Below are positions 33,652 through 45,265 of a stretch of DNA of 64,000 nucleotides, piece by piece; position 1 is the stretch's first letter, and every line of letters starts with the position of its first letter. A program made the translations under genes and the position numbers. This DNA is from Dillenia suffruticosa. Its lineage: Eukaryota; Streptophyta; Magnoliopsida; Dilleniales; Dilleniaceae. Under the pieces are notes generated by a model. It made no database searches and was not told the origin of the DNA. It saw only the letters and a program-made list of their open reading frames with translations. The stretch covers positions 12,215,001 to 12,279,000 of the forward strand of contig JAVTVX010000026.1 of the NCBI GenBank assembly GCA_033439265.1. The letters are read 5' to 3'.

Positions 33652-36049
33652 CTCTCTTCTACACTTTCTCTCTCACAAGAGATAGAAGGCTAGGATTCCT
33701 ACACAAAGCGAAATTTAAAGATTTTTGAAATCTAACACCTCAAATTTCGAAACTAAGATAATTTTTTACTCAAAATCTTGTATTTAATTTCATTTATACT
33801 AGATTTCAGTTTAATATTGAGATTCGTAGATGTTGGTAGAAGAACCGAAAACTCTAGGGTTATAAAATATTGGGTTTAGTGTGTAGAATGAATGAAAAAA
33901 AATTGTGTAATTATGTAAACAAAATATGGATTGAGGTTCTGAACTTAAAAAAATGGTGGGAAGAAAGATTTAATTGAAATCTCAATTCTTCTGTAATCTG
34001 GACAGCTTATATAGTCCGTGATTTTTCTGCTATAACTCCTTCTACACTGCTGAAAATTGAATGGGTTTATTTTCGCTGAATTAGACTTCTAGATCTTTAA
34101 AATGACATATGACTCGAAAGTTTTTATTGAGAATAGAATTTTTGGTAAATTTTTGAAGTGGCATGAATTCTGCTGAAAATCTATTCTATTCCCTATTCTG
34201 GTAGTGAGTTTTAGTGCCTATTTGAGCTATCTTCAAGGTAGATTTAGATTTAACTCTGAATATGAAAGTTATAGATCTATATTTTATTTTTAAATTGGAA
34301 CTTGAATCACTTAAATCTTATATGTATGGTGAAAGTTATGATAATTTATCCGGGACTGCGCATATTGAGTTATAAATTCTGATCTATGATGTTTATGGAC
34401 TTAGATACTTTTGTACGATTTCAATATATTAAGGACATAAATATAAATGTTATAGTTTTATGTCTAAACTTTAAGTGAAATTGGAATATCCATGATCCGA
34501 GTAGTATAGATCAAGATACGACTATTTTTCTATAATATGTTATGTCAAAAATGTATTGGGACATTAGAAATTGTAATATATTGGAAAGAACCAATTTATT
34601 CTAGTATTGGTATACAATTTAATGATTAAATTGTAACCAATTTCTTAGGTTAAGACATTCAAAATCAAAGGAAGGGTTGGATTTTGTTCGATTTGGGAAT
34701 TAGAAGTCATTATCCTCACAAAAGGTGAGTGGATGGTTCATTGTGACCTTAAATTAGTAAAATTATTTAAAATCCTTTACAAATGATTTGGAATGATTTT
34801 TATACGATTGATATGAATTGTTTTGTGATTGTGGGCTGTCCGAAATGTGAATTTGAACTCGATATGCATCCATTATATTTATAATTAAGAGTGTGTATGT
34901 GATTTATAAATACTAAATTATGGTTTAACAACTGATTATTGAAATTTTGGTATCTTGATTGAGAATTTGAATTGGTTTAAAAAAAAAAAAGAGGAACGGT
35001 GCAGTGAAAATGACTATAGTCATTTCTTTCCCCCATGGAGCGACCCGAATGGATGACATGGTTGAGGGTTGGATCAGATTAGTGTGGGAGACAGACGTGA
35101 CTCCCTTTGCTGTATATAGAGCTATATCTAGATGCACCCCAATGAGACACAATTCGACGCCAAGGAAGGGGGTTCTGGTATTTTGAGATATATGGAATGA
35201 AAACTCTTTGACAGGCTTTTGTCCGGATTCGGCCAGACCTGGTATGAGAATGATTTCATAGAAGGACCCCATGATTTTCGGGAAATATCAAGTAAATGGA
35301 TGTATATTTGTTGAATTATCGTTATTTATTGAAATCATTTTTTTAATATATATATAATGTTGTTTATGAGTTATACTAAATCTCCCTACCTTCACCACTC
35401 ATTTGTTGCTACAACACCATTGCACTCCATTTACTGAGTATTCTCAATACTCTTTATACTTTTCATAGGATATTTAGTTGGGAGATTTCACTTGGACATT
35501 GCGGAAGAATTATTTTTGCTGATTTACATAGATATTTAATGATGTAGGATTTATTTTGGGATGATATGTAATCCATAAAAGGGAAAACTTTATATTAATT
35601 TTTTGGTTTAGATTTAATCGATACTTGTCATATGACGAGAGACAAGTATTAATAGAATTCACGCATGCTTATTATGAAACTTGGTTATTTTCATTTAAAT
35701 TCTTCTTTTGCAAAACTTATTGTTTCAAATGGAACATTTGGATTTTTAATTTGAATTTTTAGTTGTATATGGATGAGAGGGTGTTGAAAACTGTCTAGAG
35801 GGCCGAGTTGGCCAAATTGCATCTGTGCATGTACAGGGATGGATCCAGTAGATCCTCTGTTTGTGTATCGTTGCATGCCTTTGATAATTGATGACTTAGG
35901 AGGGTCATTTGAATGTTATTGAATTGTTTTTGAATTAGGATAAACAGTTTGAATACCTTGCAATGTCCTGGAATATGGGAAGGTTCCGCCAGTATGCCGA
36001 GATAACGCAGCGGTTGTTGCGTGCTTAATCCGAGAGTCAAGACGTGACA
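33408..36049 (+). repeat. 5' LTR of the SABATH B intron element
   Basis: TGTGGTATAG...GACGTGACA, 2642 bp. Begins with an (AAT)n run, then CT-rich leader with (CT)n at 33602-33649. The donor position reads aactaag|ATAATT (33757/33758), where the 3' LTR keeps GT. Contains an 18-base palindrome around 35008-35025 and the stem GAGTATT/AATACTC (35436-35452). Confidence 0.85.
33602..33649. repeat. (CT)n microsatellite
   Basis: Long CT run in the LTR leader. Confidence 0.9.
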
Positions 36050-36056
36050 ACTTTAT

Positions 36057-36070
36057 TAGTATCAGAAACC
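36057..36070 (+). other. Degenerate primer binding site
   Basis: TAGTATCAGAAACC, seven bases after the 5' LTR, a mutated form of the initiator tRNA-Met complement TGGTATCAGAGCC. Confidence 0.75.
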
Positions 36071-36323
36071 AGGTTCAAATTCTTTTAAAAAAAATATGTT
36101 TGAAATTTTGAAATATTTCCAAATGTCCCCAATAACTTTTTCACAGATTTTGGAATACTAAATGTTTTTTAAAATTCAAAATTTCTAAAAAAAAAATTCA
36201 AAAAATGTACAAAGCCTTCCATGGATTTCCTAGAGAATTAAAAATATTCTTTTTAGGGGGTTAAATAATTAGTTTTCACTTAACCCTTTGACTTAATTAT
36301 AGTTTTCTATTTTATAGATTATC

Positions 36324-37704
36324 ATGCCTCCACGAAGGAGAACGAGAAATGTGAATGAGATTCCTCCTCAGGAGCATGAGGATGAGTCGTCCTCGTATGC
36401 TTTACCTCCTTCTACGTCTATACACCCGGCTCCTTCCATCGGGATTTCTGCTCCTCTAATTGCCGCTCTTCAACAAGTAATGGAGTGGTGGAGCACTTTC
36501 GGAGCATAGTACCAACTCAACATCAAATTTCAGCTCCTCCACTGGCTCCTTCTGCAATGCCGGCTGCTACACCTAGTACTCTAGTAGCACCTCCTCCTTC
36601 AATTGTTGCACTAATCACCCGCCCCACAGTTGAGTTGTTCAATCTAATCAAAGAGATGAGGCAACTCAGCTGTGAGACATTTTATGGATTTGGTGATCCT
36701 GTGGAGGCTATGAAGTGGATTAAGATAATCCGACAAGCTGTAACAGACATGAGAATTGACGATAGACTGAAACTCATAGTGGCTGTAAGATTGTTGGATG
36801 AAAATGCCAGCACTTGGTGGGAAGGTGTGCAAGAAAGGGTAACCGCATCTCTTACGTGGGACGATTTCCTTATGGAATTCAATGAGAGATTTTATACCCA
36901 ATTTGATCGGGACTTGAAGAGAAGGTAGTTCCTTTGACTTCGCCAAGGAAATGTCTGTGGCGGAATATGAAGAGAAATTTAAAATCCTATCCTCTTTAGT
37001 ACCGGAGTTAATAACCTCTGAGGAGTACAGACACTTCAAGTTTGAGGACGGTTTGAATTTAAACATCTGAGAGAGGATGTCAGTTACAAATGAGAACACG
37101 TATCAGAATGTGTTGCAATTGGCCTTAAGGGCCAAGTAAAATGGTGCTCTAAAGAGGCAATATGAGGGATCATCGCGGAAAGAAGAGGTCCGGCGGGTTC
37201 ACATTGGACCAAAGTTCTAAGAAAAGCAAGACCACAAGTTTTTATAACAGCGGATCCGTTTCAAAATCGGTTGGCTTTTCTCAAAGTTAACGCAAGACTC
37301 GATTTGAGAACCCTACTCCTAGTGCATCCTTGGAAATCAAATCAACGGGGAATACAAAGAAGAAATGTAGAACCTGTGAAAATTTTCATTCTGGGGTTTG
37401 TCGGGCAGTCAGGAAATGCTACCACTGCAGAAAGGAGGGTCATTTATGCAATGTTTGTCCAGAGTTGGGGCAAGGGAGTCAAGCAAGCCAAGACCGTCTT
37501 AGTGGATCTAGGGGTGGCCAAGTCAACACTCCTGCCACACCTTCAAATGTCATTACACGGACAGGGACTGGGAGCAACACTGTGGCTGCTGTAGCTCAGC
37601 GTCCGCAAACGAGGGCTCAAACGAGAATCTATGCAATGACCAATGAGGATGCCCAAAACAGCCCTGATATAGTCACAGGTAAATTTCTTAAAACCCAAAT
37701 TTGA
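36324..37704 (+). pseudogene. Gypsy gag, frame-broken
   Basis: Starts ATG CCT CCA (MPPRRRTRN). The frame stops near 36507 and continues from 36485 in another frame (capsid-like part with TRPTVELFNL, WWEGVQERV, FYTQFDRDLKRR to 36928), then after another shift SVAEYEEKF and FKFEDGLNL. Zinc knuckle CYHCRKEGHLCNVC lies near 37420-37461. An acceptor-like tattttatag ends at 36317, six bases before the ATG. Confidence 0.85.
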
Positions 37705-37934
37705 TGATTTAGAATATTATGAGATCTTAATTGTTTAATTCCGAATTTGAAGCATATTAGATTAGAGACTTTGCATGATATTAAGGTAAAAAGAGGTGAT
37801 TTTGATATTTGGTGATGACTTTGATATTGATGACGACATGGTGTCATAGAAGATTATAAATTCTGATTGAGTTTGGTAAAATGAGAATTTAATTCTTATT
37901 TATTTGCATATATATAGGTATGATAAAAATTTTG

Positions 37935-38727
37935 AGTTGACGTCTATGTTTTAATTGATACGGGTCTAATAATTTTTTTGTGAGCACCGAGTTTGCTAAA
38001 CACTTAAATAGCCCTTTGACCCTACTTGAAGAGGAGTTATTGATTATCACTCCATTGGGAGAACGGTTAAATAGAGATACCATATTCAAGGCATGTGAAG
38101 TAATTGTAGAAGGTGCAAATCTTGAAGCAGACTTAATTTCGTTGGAAATGAGAGACTTGATGCCATATTGGGCATGGATTGGCTTTACCTATACCGAGTT
38201 TCGGTGAATTGCTTCACTAAAAAAATAGAATTCTGTAAGTCAGGGCACCTACTATTTGTGTTCGCCGACGAACGTCGAGTTTTGCCAAACTGTATGATTT
38301 CAGCTCTTAAAATACGAAGGTTAGTGCATAAAGGATGCGAAACTTATTTAGCTCATATTGTTGACACTATGGTAGGAAGCTCTATGGTAGGAAACCCTAG
38401 TCTGGACGATATTCCTATGGTAAATAAGTTTCCGGACGTTTTTTTCGAAAGAATTGTCTGGGTTGCCACCTGTTCGGGAATTTGATTTCACCATAGATTT
38501 TGTTCCCAGCTCGGCACCAATTTCTATTCCTCCCTATCGAATGGCACCCGCAGAGTTGAAAAACTTAAAGGTTCAAGTCCAAGAGTTGTTGGACAACGGG
38601 TTCATTAAGCCGAGTACATCACCTTGGGGTCTCCGATTCTATTTGTGAAGAAAAAAAACGGAACCCTTTGATTATGTATTAACTACCAACAGCTTAACAA
38701 GACAACAATCAAGAATAAGTATCCTCT
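37935..38727 (+). pseudogene. Gypsy protease and start of RT
   Basis: Protease active site LIDTG near 37955; after a frameshift TEFAKHLNSPL to 38207 and the MDWL-type motif near 38170. RT begins around 38454 ([24 protein letters not shown]) and breaks at the solo LTR inserted at 38728. Stops and indels throughout. Confidence 0.8.
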
Positions 38728-40139
38728 TGGTCGGGTTGTTGAAGCCCTCAAATTAATACTAATTCCCCCAATGCAATAAACTGTAGCAATAGTGGTTATC
38801 AGATCGAATTCCAAGGGAACTATGTTAATTTAACTCCTTAGTAAATGCCAAAATAAAATAGGGGGTTTATAAAATAAATTTCTAAATCAAAATTAAATAA
38901 CTAAAATTAAAAGACAAATCAAATATACAAAAATACTAAAATTTAAAGAAGAAATTCAATTCACCAAACTCCGATCCAAGGGTTCATATATTCGATTGTC
39001 TTATTGATCATTGGTTGAAAATATTATTTTTGCAATTCAAGCATTTAATCTTAGATCTATTAGGATAGCCGTAATAAATCTTGTATTTTCCTAAAATAAT
39101 TGACCAAACCCAGCATCCAATCAAAAACTTATCATTAATCGACTAGATACAATAGCGTTCCATATCAAATAATGACAGCATTAAGTTCTGTGAAAACAGT
39201 TAAATCAAAATACAAATAAGTAGGATAGCCGTATAATTATTCGATTTTATTTCATCAATTTCTTAGGTTAACATGAATATCGGCGACAGCCCATAAACAT
39301 AAATAACATATTTGCTATTCGTACCATTCATTCATAACAATTACGGATCACTGAAATCCTGGATACAGTAGAAAAATTGATATTGAATTAAATTGTCAGA
39401 TTAACCAATATCAATCCTTCATAAAAATAAACTAAGAATCGACAAATACTTGAATTAAAAATGCAAGAAATTAAATAAAATACACAATCTCACAATGAAG
39501 AACAATCGATTAAAATTCCCCTTGAATCAGAATAAAAGATCTAGCCACTCATGGTGGTAAGTATCAATACAAGGAAAAAAATTAATGTTCCTAAGAAGAA
39601 TAAAAATAAAAAAATCTAATGGAGAAGGAAGTGCAACCGTGAAGTCCTTGTAGAGCAGCTGCCATCCTCTTGTGGAATAAATTTGTCCCCTCCTGTGTTG
39701 GAAGAATATGCAACTTTCTTGGTTTTTTTTTTTTTTTTGGAATAATGGCAGCCGGCCTTATTAGTTGAAAAATATGTGACTTCTTGATTTTTGCAAAATG
39801 GCAGCCGGCTCTTTGGAATGTAAAATTAGTATTTCCTTTTTTTTTTTTTTGTTTCCTTTGAGAATATAAGTGGCTTCCAACCTCTTTGAGAGAATTAGTA
39901 ACATAAGAGATTTAGTAGCATTTTCCTTCCTTTTAATCTTTCAAATCAATTAGGAATCTTCCCATTATAAACTTTACTCCCAATTAGCTCCAAAATTTCC
40001 TTGTTAAGCCCAATTTGCTCCAAGTCCTCAATTTCAATTTCCTAAAAATAAAATTCAATAAAACCAACCATTAGTGCATTAAACAATTCAAATTCAAACC
40101 ATGATAACAATAATAAATTCAATAAATTGCATATTATCA
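38728..40139 (-). repeat. Solo LTR (Athila/Tat-type) nested in RT
   Basis: 1412 bp, TGGTCGGG...TTATCA on the plus strand, bounded by a perfect 5-bp duplication CCTCT (38723-38727 and 40140-40144). RT coding resumes on the far side (RIDNLFNQL). Read on the minus strand, the start TGATAATATGC and the general layout resemble the LTRs at 4215 and 53654, so I place it in minus orientation. No internal sequence is present, so it arose by LTR-LTR recombination. Confidence 0.85.
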
Positions 40140-41323
40140 CCTCTTTCGAGAATTGATAATTTGTTTAATCAACTCCAAGGTGCAAGCGTCTTTTCGAAAA
40201 TCGATTTGAGGTTCCGTTATCGTCAGTTGAGGACAAAGGATGATGATGTCTACAAGACTGAGTTTAGGATGCGATACGGACACTACGAATTTCTAGTAAT
40301 GCCCTTTGGATTAACGAATGTTCCGACAGTTTTCATGGACCTCATGAACCGAGTTTTCCATTCCTACCTTAACAAGTTTGTCATAGTTTTCATCGATGAT
40401 ATCTTGGTGTATTCCAAGAGTGATGAAGAACATTCTCAACATCTCCAAATCATCCTGCAAACTCTTAGGGAGAAGGAATTATATGTCAAATTCTCCAAAT
40501 GTGAGTTTTGTCTTAAGAAAATTAGGTTTTCGGGACATGTTATATCTAAGGATAAGATTTTTGTGGATCCAAAGAAGGTAGAGACCATACTGAAGTGGGA
40601 GTAGTCTAAGAATGACATTGAGGTGAGAAGTTTTCTCGGATTGACTAGTTATTATCGGAGATTCGTAGAAGGGTTGTCGAAGATAGTAGCTCCAATGACT
40701 AATTTGACTAGGAAGGGAGTTAAATTTGAATGGAGTGACAAATACGAGCAGAGTTTCCAAGAACTTAAAAAAAGATTGACTTCAGCTCCTATCCTTGATC
40801 TCCCGACTAGTGGTGGTGGTGATTTCGTTGTATACAGTGACGCTAGCAAACAAGAATTAGAGTGTGCGTTGATCAAGGCGATAGAGTGATTGTCTACGTC
40901 TCTCGCCAACTAAAGAAACATGAAGTAAATTATCCTACTCATAACTTGGAGCTGGTTGCCATTGTCTTTGTCTTAAAGATTTGGCGGCATTACCTATATG
41001 GAGTTATCTGCAATATCTATACCGACCACAAAAGTCTCAAGTATTTACTCACTCAAAAAGAGCTCTATTTAAGGCAACGAAGGTGGTTGGAACTGATCAA
41101 AGACTATGATCTAGTAATTGATTATCACCCAGGAAAAGCGAATGTAGTTGCGGATGCCTTAAATTGCAAATCTTCATTTTCGGCATCTCAAATGAGTTCC
41201 TACCTTTCTTATTTAGTTGGACTTCGAGCATTTAGAGTCGAATTGACTAAGGATGATCACTGTGCATTATTAGCCAAGTTTGTGGTAAGGTCCACTTTGG
41301 TAGATCACATTCGAGAGATTTAG
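40140..41323 (+). pseudogene. Gypsy RT core and RNase H
   Basis: RT continues with [26 protein letters not shown] and catalytic [10 protein letters not shown], ending at a TAG near 40602, then RSFLGLTSYYRRF (thumb). RNase H follows from about 40830 with [37 protein letters not shown] and [13 protein letters not shown]. At least one stop and two frame changes. Confidence 0.85.
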
Positions 41324-42200
41324 GCTACCGATGATGAGTTGAAGGGTATAGTAGAAAAGATCCAGAAAGGGGGATGTAGTGAATTTCATATTTGGGATGA
41401 TGGAATTGTAGTTTGAAACGTATATATGTCCCAAAGAATGAGAATCTCCAAAAGGCCATACTTGAGGAAGCGCATTCCTCGACTTATGCTATGCATTCGA
41501 GAAGCAATAAATGAACCATACCATCAAAGAAACCTACTGGTAGTCCGGACTAAAACGAGAAATAGTCGAATTTGTAACAAAATGCCTCGTGTGCCAACAA
41601 ATCAAGGTCGAACATTAGAAGCTGGTCGGAAACTTCAACTATTGCCTATACCCGAATGGAAATTGGAGCATATCACCATGGATTTCATGGTGGGATTGCC
41701 ACGTACTCGTAGCCGTCACAATGTTATTTGGGTGATAGTTGACAGACTCACCAAATCAGCACATTTCCTTTCGATCCAAACCACCTATTCTTTGGAGAGA
41801 TTAGCCAAATTGTATATAGATGAGATCATAAGGTTTCATGGAGTTCCGGTGTCTATTGTATCGGACTGTGATCATCGATTTACTTCTCGTTTTTAGCCAA
41901 AACTACAAGAGTTCTTAGGGACTAAGTTGAAATTCAACACTACTTTCTATCCTCAAACCAATAGGCAGTCCTAGCGTACAATCCAAACATTGGAAGACAT
42001 GTTTAGAGCATGTGTCATGGGCTTTTAAGGTAGTTGGGATAAACACCTTCCATTGGTCGAATTTGCTTATAACAACAGCTATCAACTAGTCTAGGGATGC
42101 CTCCCTATGAAACTCTTTACGAAAGGAAGTGTCAGACTCCGTTGTATTGGGATGAGGTTGGAGAAAGGAAGATTGAAAGTGTATAGCTGATTGAGACCAC
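41324..42200 (+). pseudogene. Gypsy integrase, decayed
   Basis: The zinc finger is degraded ([12 protein letters not shown] near 41580). The catalytic core is readable: [31 protein letters not shown] and HRFTSRF before a TAG near 41896, then TFYPQTNRQS. Further stops follow at 42180 and elsewhere. Confidence 0.8.
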
Positions 42201-42704
42201 TAAAGAAAAAGTAAAATTGATTCAAGAAAGAATGAAGATGGCTCAAGATCGCCAAAAGAGCTACGCCGACAAGAGGAAGAGACCCTTGGAGTTTGAAGTA
42301 GAGGATAGGGTATTTTTGAAAATCTCTCCTGGGAAGGATATCATTCGATTTTAGAAATAAGAAAAATTAAACTCTCAATATATCGGACCATTCAAAATCA
42401 TTGGAAGAGTAGGGAAAGTGACATATCATTAGAATTGTCATCGGAGTTGCAAAGAATCTATGATATGTTTTACGTTTCAATATTGAAGAAATATTTATCG
42501 GATCCTTGGTATGTATTGGAAACTCCTCCGATAGAATTGAAAGAAGATTTGATTTTCAATGTCCAACCCATAAAGATCATAGATCAACAAGTCAAACAAT
42601 TGAGGAGTAAACAAATTCCAATAGTCAAGGTCCTATGGAGAAGTAACCAAGCTGAGGAAGAAACTTGGGAAACCGAGAGTACAATGCAAAAACAATTCCC
42701 CTAA
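42201..42704 (+). pseudogene. Integrase C-terminus and chromodomain
   Basis: After VFLKISPGK and SQYIGPFKIIGRVGKV in broken frames, 42435-42704 is open and carries MFYVSILKKYLSDP, the linker PIKIIDQQVKQLRSK and a chromodomain-like end VKVLWRSNQAEEETWE. This tail is typical of chromoviruses and targets integration to chromatin in the family. Confidence 0.8.
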
Positions 42705-42749
42705 TTATTTGGTGTATAATCATGTTTTAAATTTTGAGAACGAAATTTA

Positions 42750-42761
42750 AGGGGTTAAGAG
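42750..42761 (+). other. Polypurine tract of the SABATH B intron element
   Basis: aggggttaagag just before the 3' LTR, after the gaacgaaattt motif common to chromovirus ends. Confidence 0.75.
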
Positions 42762-42762
42762 T

Positions 42763-42937
42763 TGTGATACCAAAAAAAAAATTAATAATAATAATAATAA
42801 ATAAATAAATAAATAAATATACTCCTACACTAATTTCTCTCATTTCTTTCCCCTCACCCGAGACCCAACACTCTTCTCCCTTCTCTCAACCTCTCTCACT
42901 CTCTCCCACACTTCCTCTCTCACCTCTCACTCTCATA

Positions 42938-42972
<35 letters not shown>

Positions 42973-45265
42973 CTCTTCTACACTTTCTCTCTCACAAGAG
43001 GCAAAAGGCTAGAGTTCCCACACAAAGCAAAATTTGGAGATTTTTGGAATCCAACACCTCCGACTTTGAAACTAAGGTAATTTATTACTCAAAATCTTGT
43101 ATTTAGCTTCATTTATACTAAATTTGGGTTTAATGTTGAGATTCGTAGATGTTGGTAGAGGAACCGAAAACCCTAGGGTTATAAAATATTGGGTTTAGCG
43201 TGTAGGATGAATGAAAATAAAATTTGTGTTATTATGTAAACAGAACATAGATTAAGGTTCTGAACTTAGAAAAATTGTGGGAAGAAAGATTTAATTGAAA
43301 TCTCAATTCTTCTGCAATCTGGACAGTTTGTGTAGTCTGTGATCTTTCTACTATAACTCCTCCTATACTGCTGAAAATTGAATGGGGTTTATTTTTACTG
43401 AAACTAGACTTCAAGAACTTTAAAATGACATATGACTCGAAGGTTTTCGTTGAGAATAGAATTTTTTGTGAATTTTTGAAATGGCATGAATTTTGTAGAA
43501 AATATGTTCTAGGACTGCGCATATTGAGTTATAGATCCAGGACTGTGCATATTGAGTTATAAATTCTGCTCTATGATATTTATGGATTTAGATACTTTTG
43601 TATGATTTGAATATATTAAGGATATAAACATAAATATTGTAGTTTTATGTCTAAGATTTAAGTAAAAATTGAAATTTTCATGATCCGAGTAGTGTAAATC
43701 AAGATACGGTTATTTTTCTATAATATGTTGTGTCAGAAATGTATTGAAAAATTAGAAATTGTGATATGTTAGAAAGAACCAATTTACTCTAGTATCGGTA
43801 TATGATTTAATGATTAAATTGCGACTAATGTCTTAGGTTAAGACATTCGAAATCAGATGAATGGTTGGATTTTGTTCGATTTGGGAATTGGAAGTGATTA
43901 CCCTCTCAAAAGGTGAGTGAATGGTTCATTGTAACCTTAAATGAATAAAATTATTTAAAATCTTTTACAAATGATTTGGAATGATTTTTATACGATAGAT
44001 ATGAACTGTTTTGTGGTCGTGGGGTGTCCGAAATTTAAATTTAAACTCGCTATGCATCCATTATATTTGTAATTGAGAGTGTGCCATGTGATTATTGGAT
44101 ATTTGATTTATGAATACTAAATTATGGTTTGACAACTGATTATTGAAATTTTGACACCTTGATTGAGAAATTGAATGGTTGTGAAAAAAAAAAAGAGAAA
44201 TGGTGCAGTGAAAATGGCTATAATCATTTCTTTCCCCCATGGAGCGACCCGAAGGGGTGACGTAGTTGAGGGTTGGAACAGATTAGCAAAGGAGACAAAC
44301 GTGACTCCCTTTGCTATATGTCGAGCTATATCTAAATATACCCCAGTGAGGTAGATTCAATGCCAAGAAAGGAAGTTTTGGTATTTTGAGATATATGGAA
44401 TGAAATCCCCATGGCGGAATTTCGTCCGGATTTTGCCAAACTTGGTACGTGAGTGTTTTCATAGAATGACCCCATAATTTTCGGAAAATATGAATTAAAT
44501 GGATGCCTGTTGGTTGAATTATTCTGATTTATTGAAATCATTTATATATATATATATATATAATCTTGTTTATGAGTTATGCTTTGTTCTCCCTATCTTC
44601 ACTCTTTATTTATTGTCACAACACCATTACACTCCACTCACTGAGTATTCCCAATACTCACCCCTCTCTTTATACTTTTCAGATGATATTTAGTAGAGAG
44701 ATTCCATTTGCAAGATGCGGAAGAATTATTTTTGCTGATTTATATAGATATTTAAAGATGTAGGATTTATTTTGCGATGATGTGTAATCCATGGAAAAGA
44801 AAACTTTGTATTAATCTTTTTGTTTGGATTTAATCGATACTTATCCTATAACGAGGGGTAAGTATTAATATAATCCACGCTTATTTATCGTGAAACTTGG
44901 TTATTTTCGTTTAAATTTTTCTTTTACAAAATTTATTGTTTCAAATGGGACATTTAGATTTTTAATTTGAATTTTTAGTTATATATGGATGATAGGATGT
45001 TGGAAACTGTCTGCAAGGACGGGTTGGCCAAATTGCATGCGCGCATGTATAGGGATGGATCCTGTGGATCCTCTGTTTGTATATCCTTGCATGCCTTTGA
45101 TAATTGATGACTTATGAGGGTAATTTGAATGTTGTTAAATTGTTTTTGAATCAAGAAAAATAGCTTGAATGTCTTGCCGTGTTCCGGTATATGGGGAGGT
45201 TCTGCTTGTATGTCAGGATAACGCGGCGATTGTTGCATGCTTGATTCGAGGGCCGGGATGTGACA
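42763..45265 (+). repeat. 3' LTR of the SABATH B intron element
   Basis: TGTGATACC...GGGATGTGACA, 2503 bp. It lacks roughly 150 bases relative to the 5' LTR near 43510, where a short aggactg-gcatattgagttat unit is duplicated instead. Retains the donor-like actaaG|GTAATT at 43076/43077 and the stem GAGTATT/AATACTC at 44643-44659. Confidence 0.85.

Larger units (their letters stand above)
33408..45265 (+). mobile_element. Full-length Tekay/Del-like gypsy element in SABATH B intron 1
   Basis: LTR-PBS-gag-protease-RT-RNaseH-integrase-chromodomain-PPT-LTR over 11.86 kb. It is flanked by CGTGG (33403-33407) and CATGG (45266-45270), a 5-bp target duplication with one G/A difference that fits decay of a methylated CpG. 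The uninterrupted target is readable in copy C near 50380. Coding is broken by many stops and by a solo LTR insertion. Chromodomain presence and long LTRs suggest Tekay/Del chromovirus (family inference). Confidence 0.9.
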
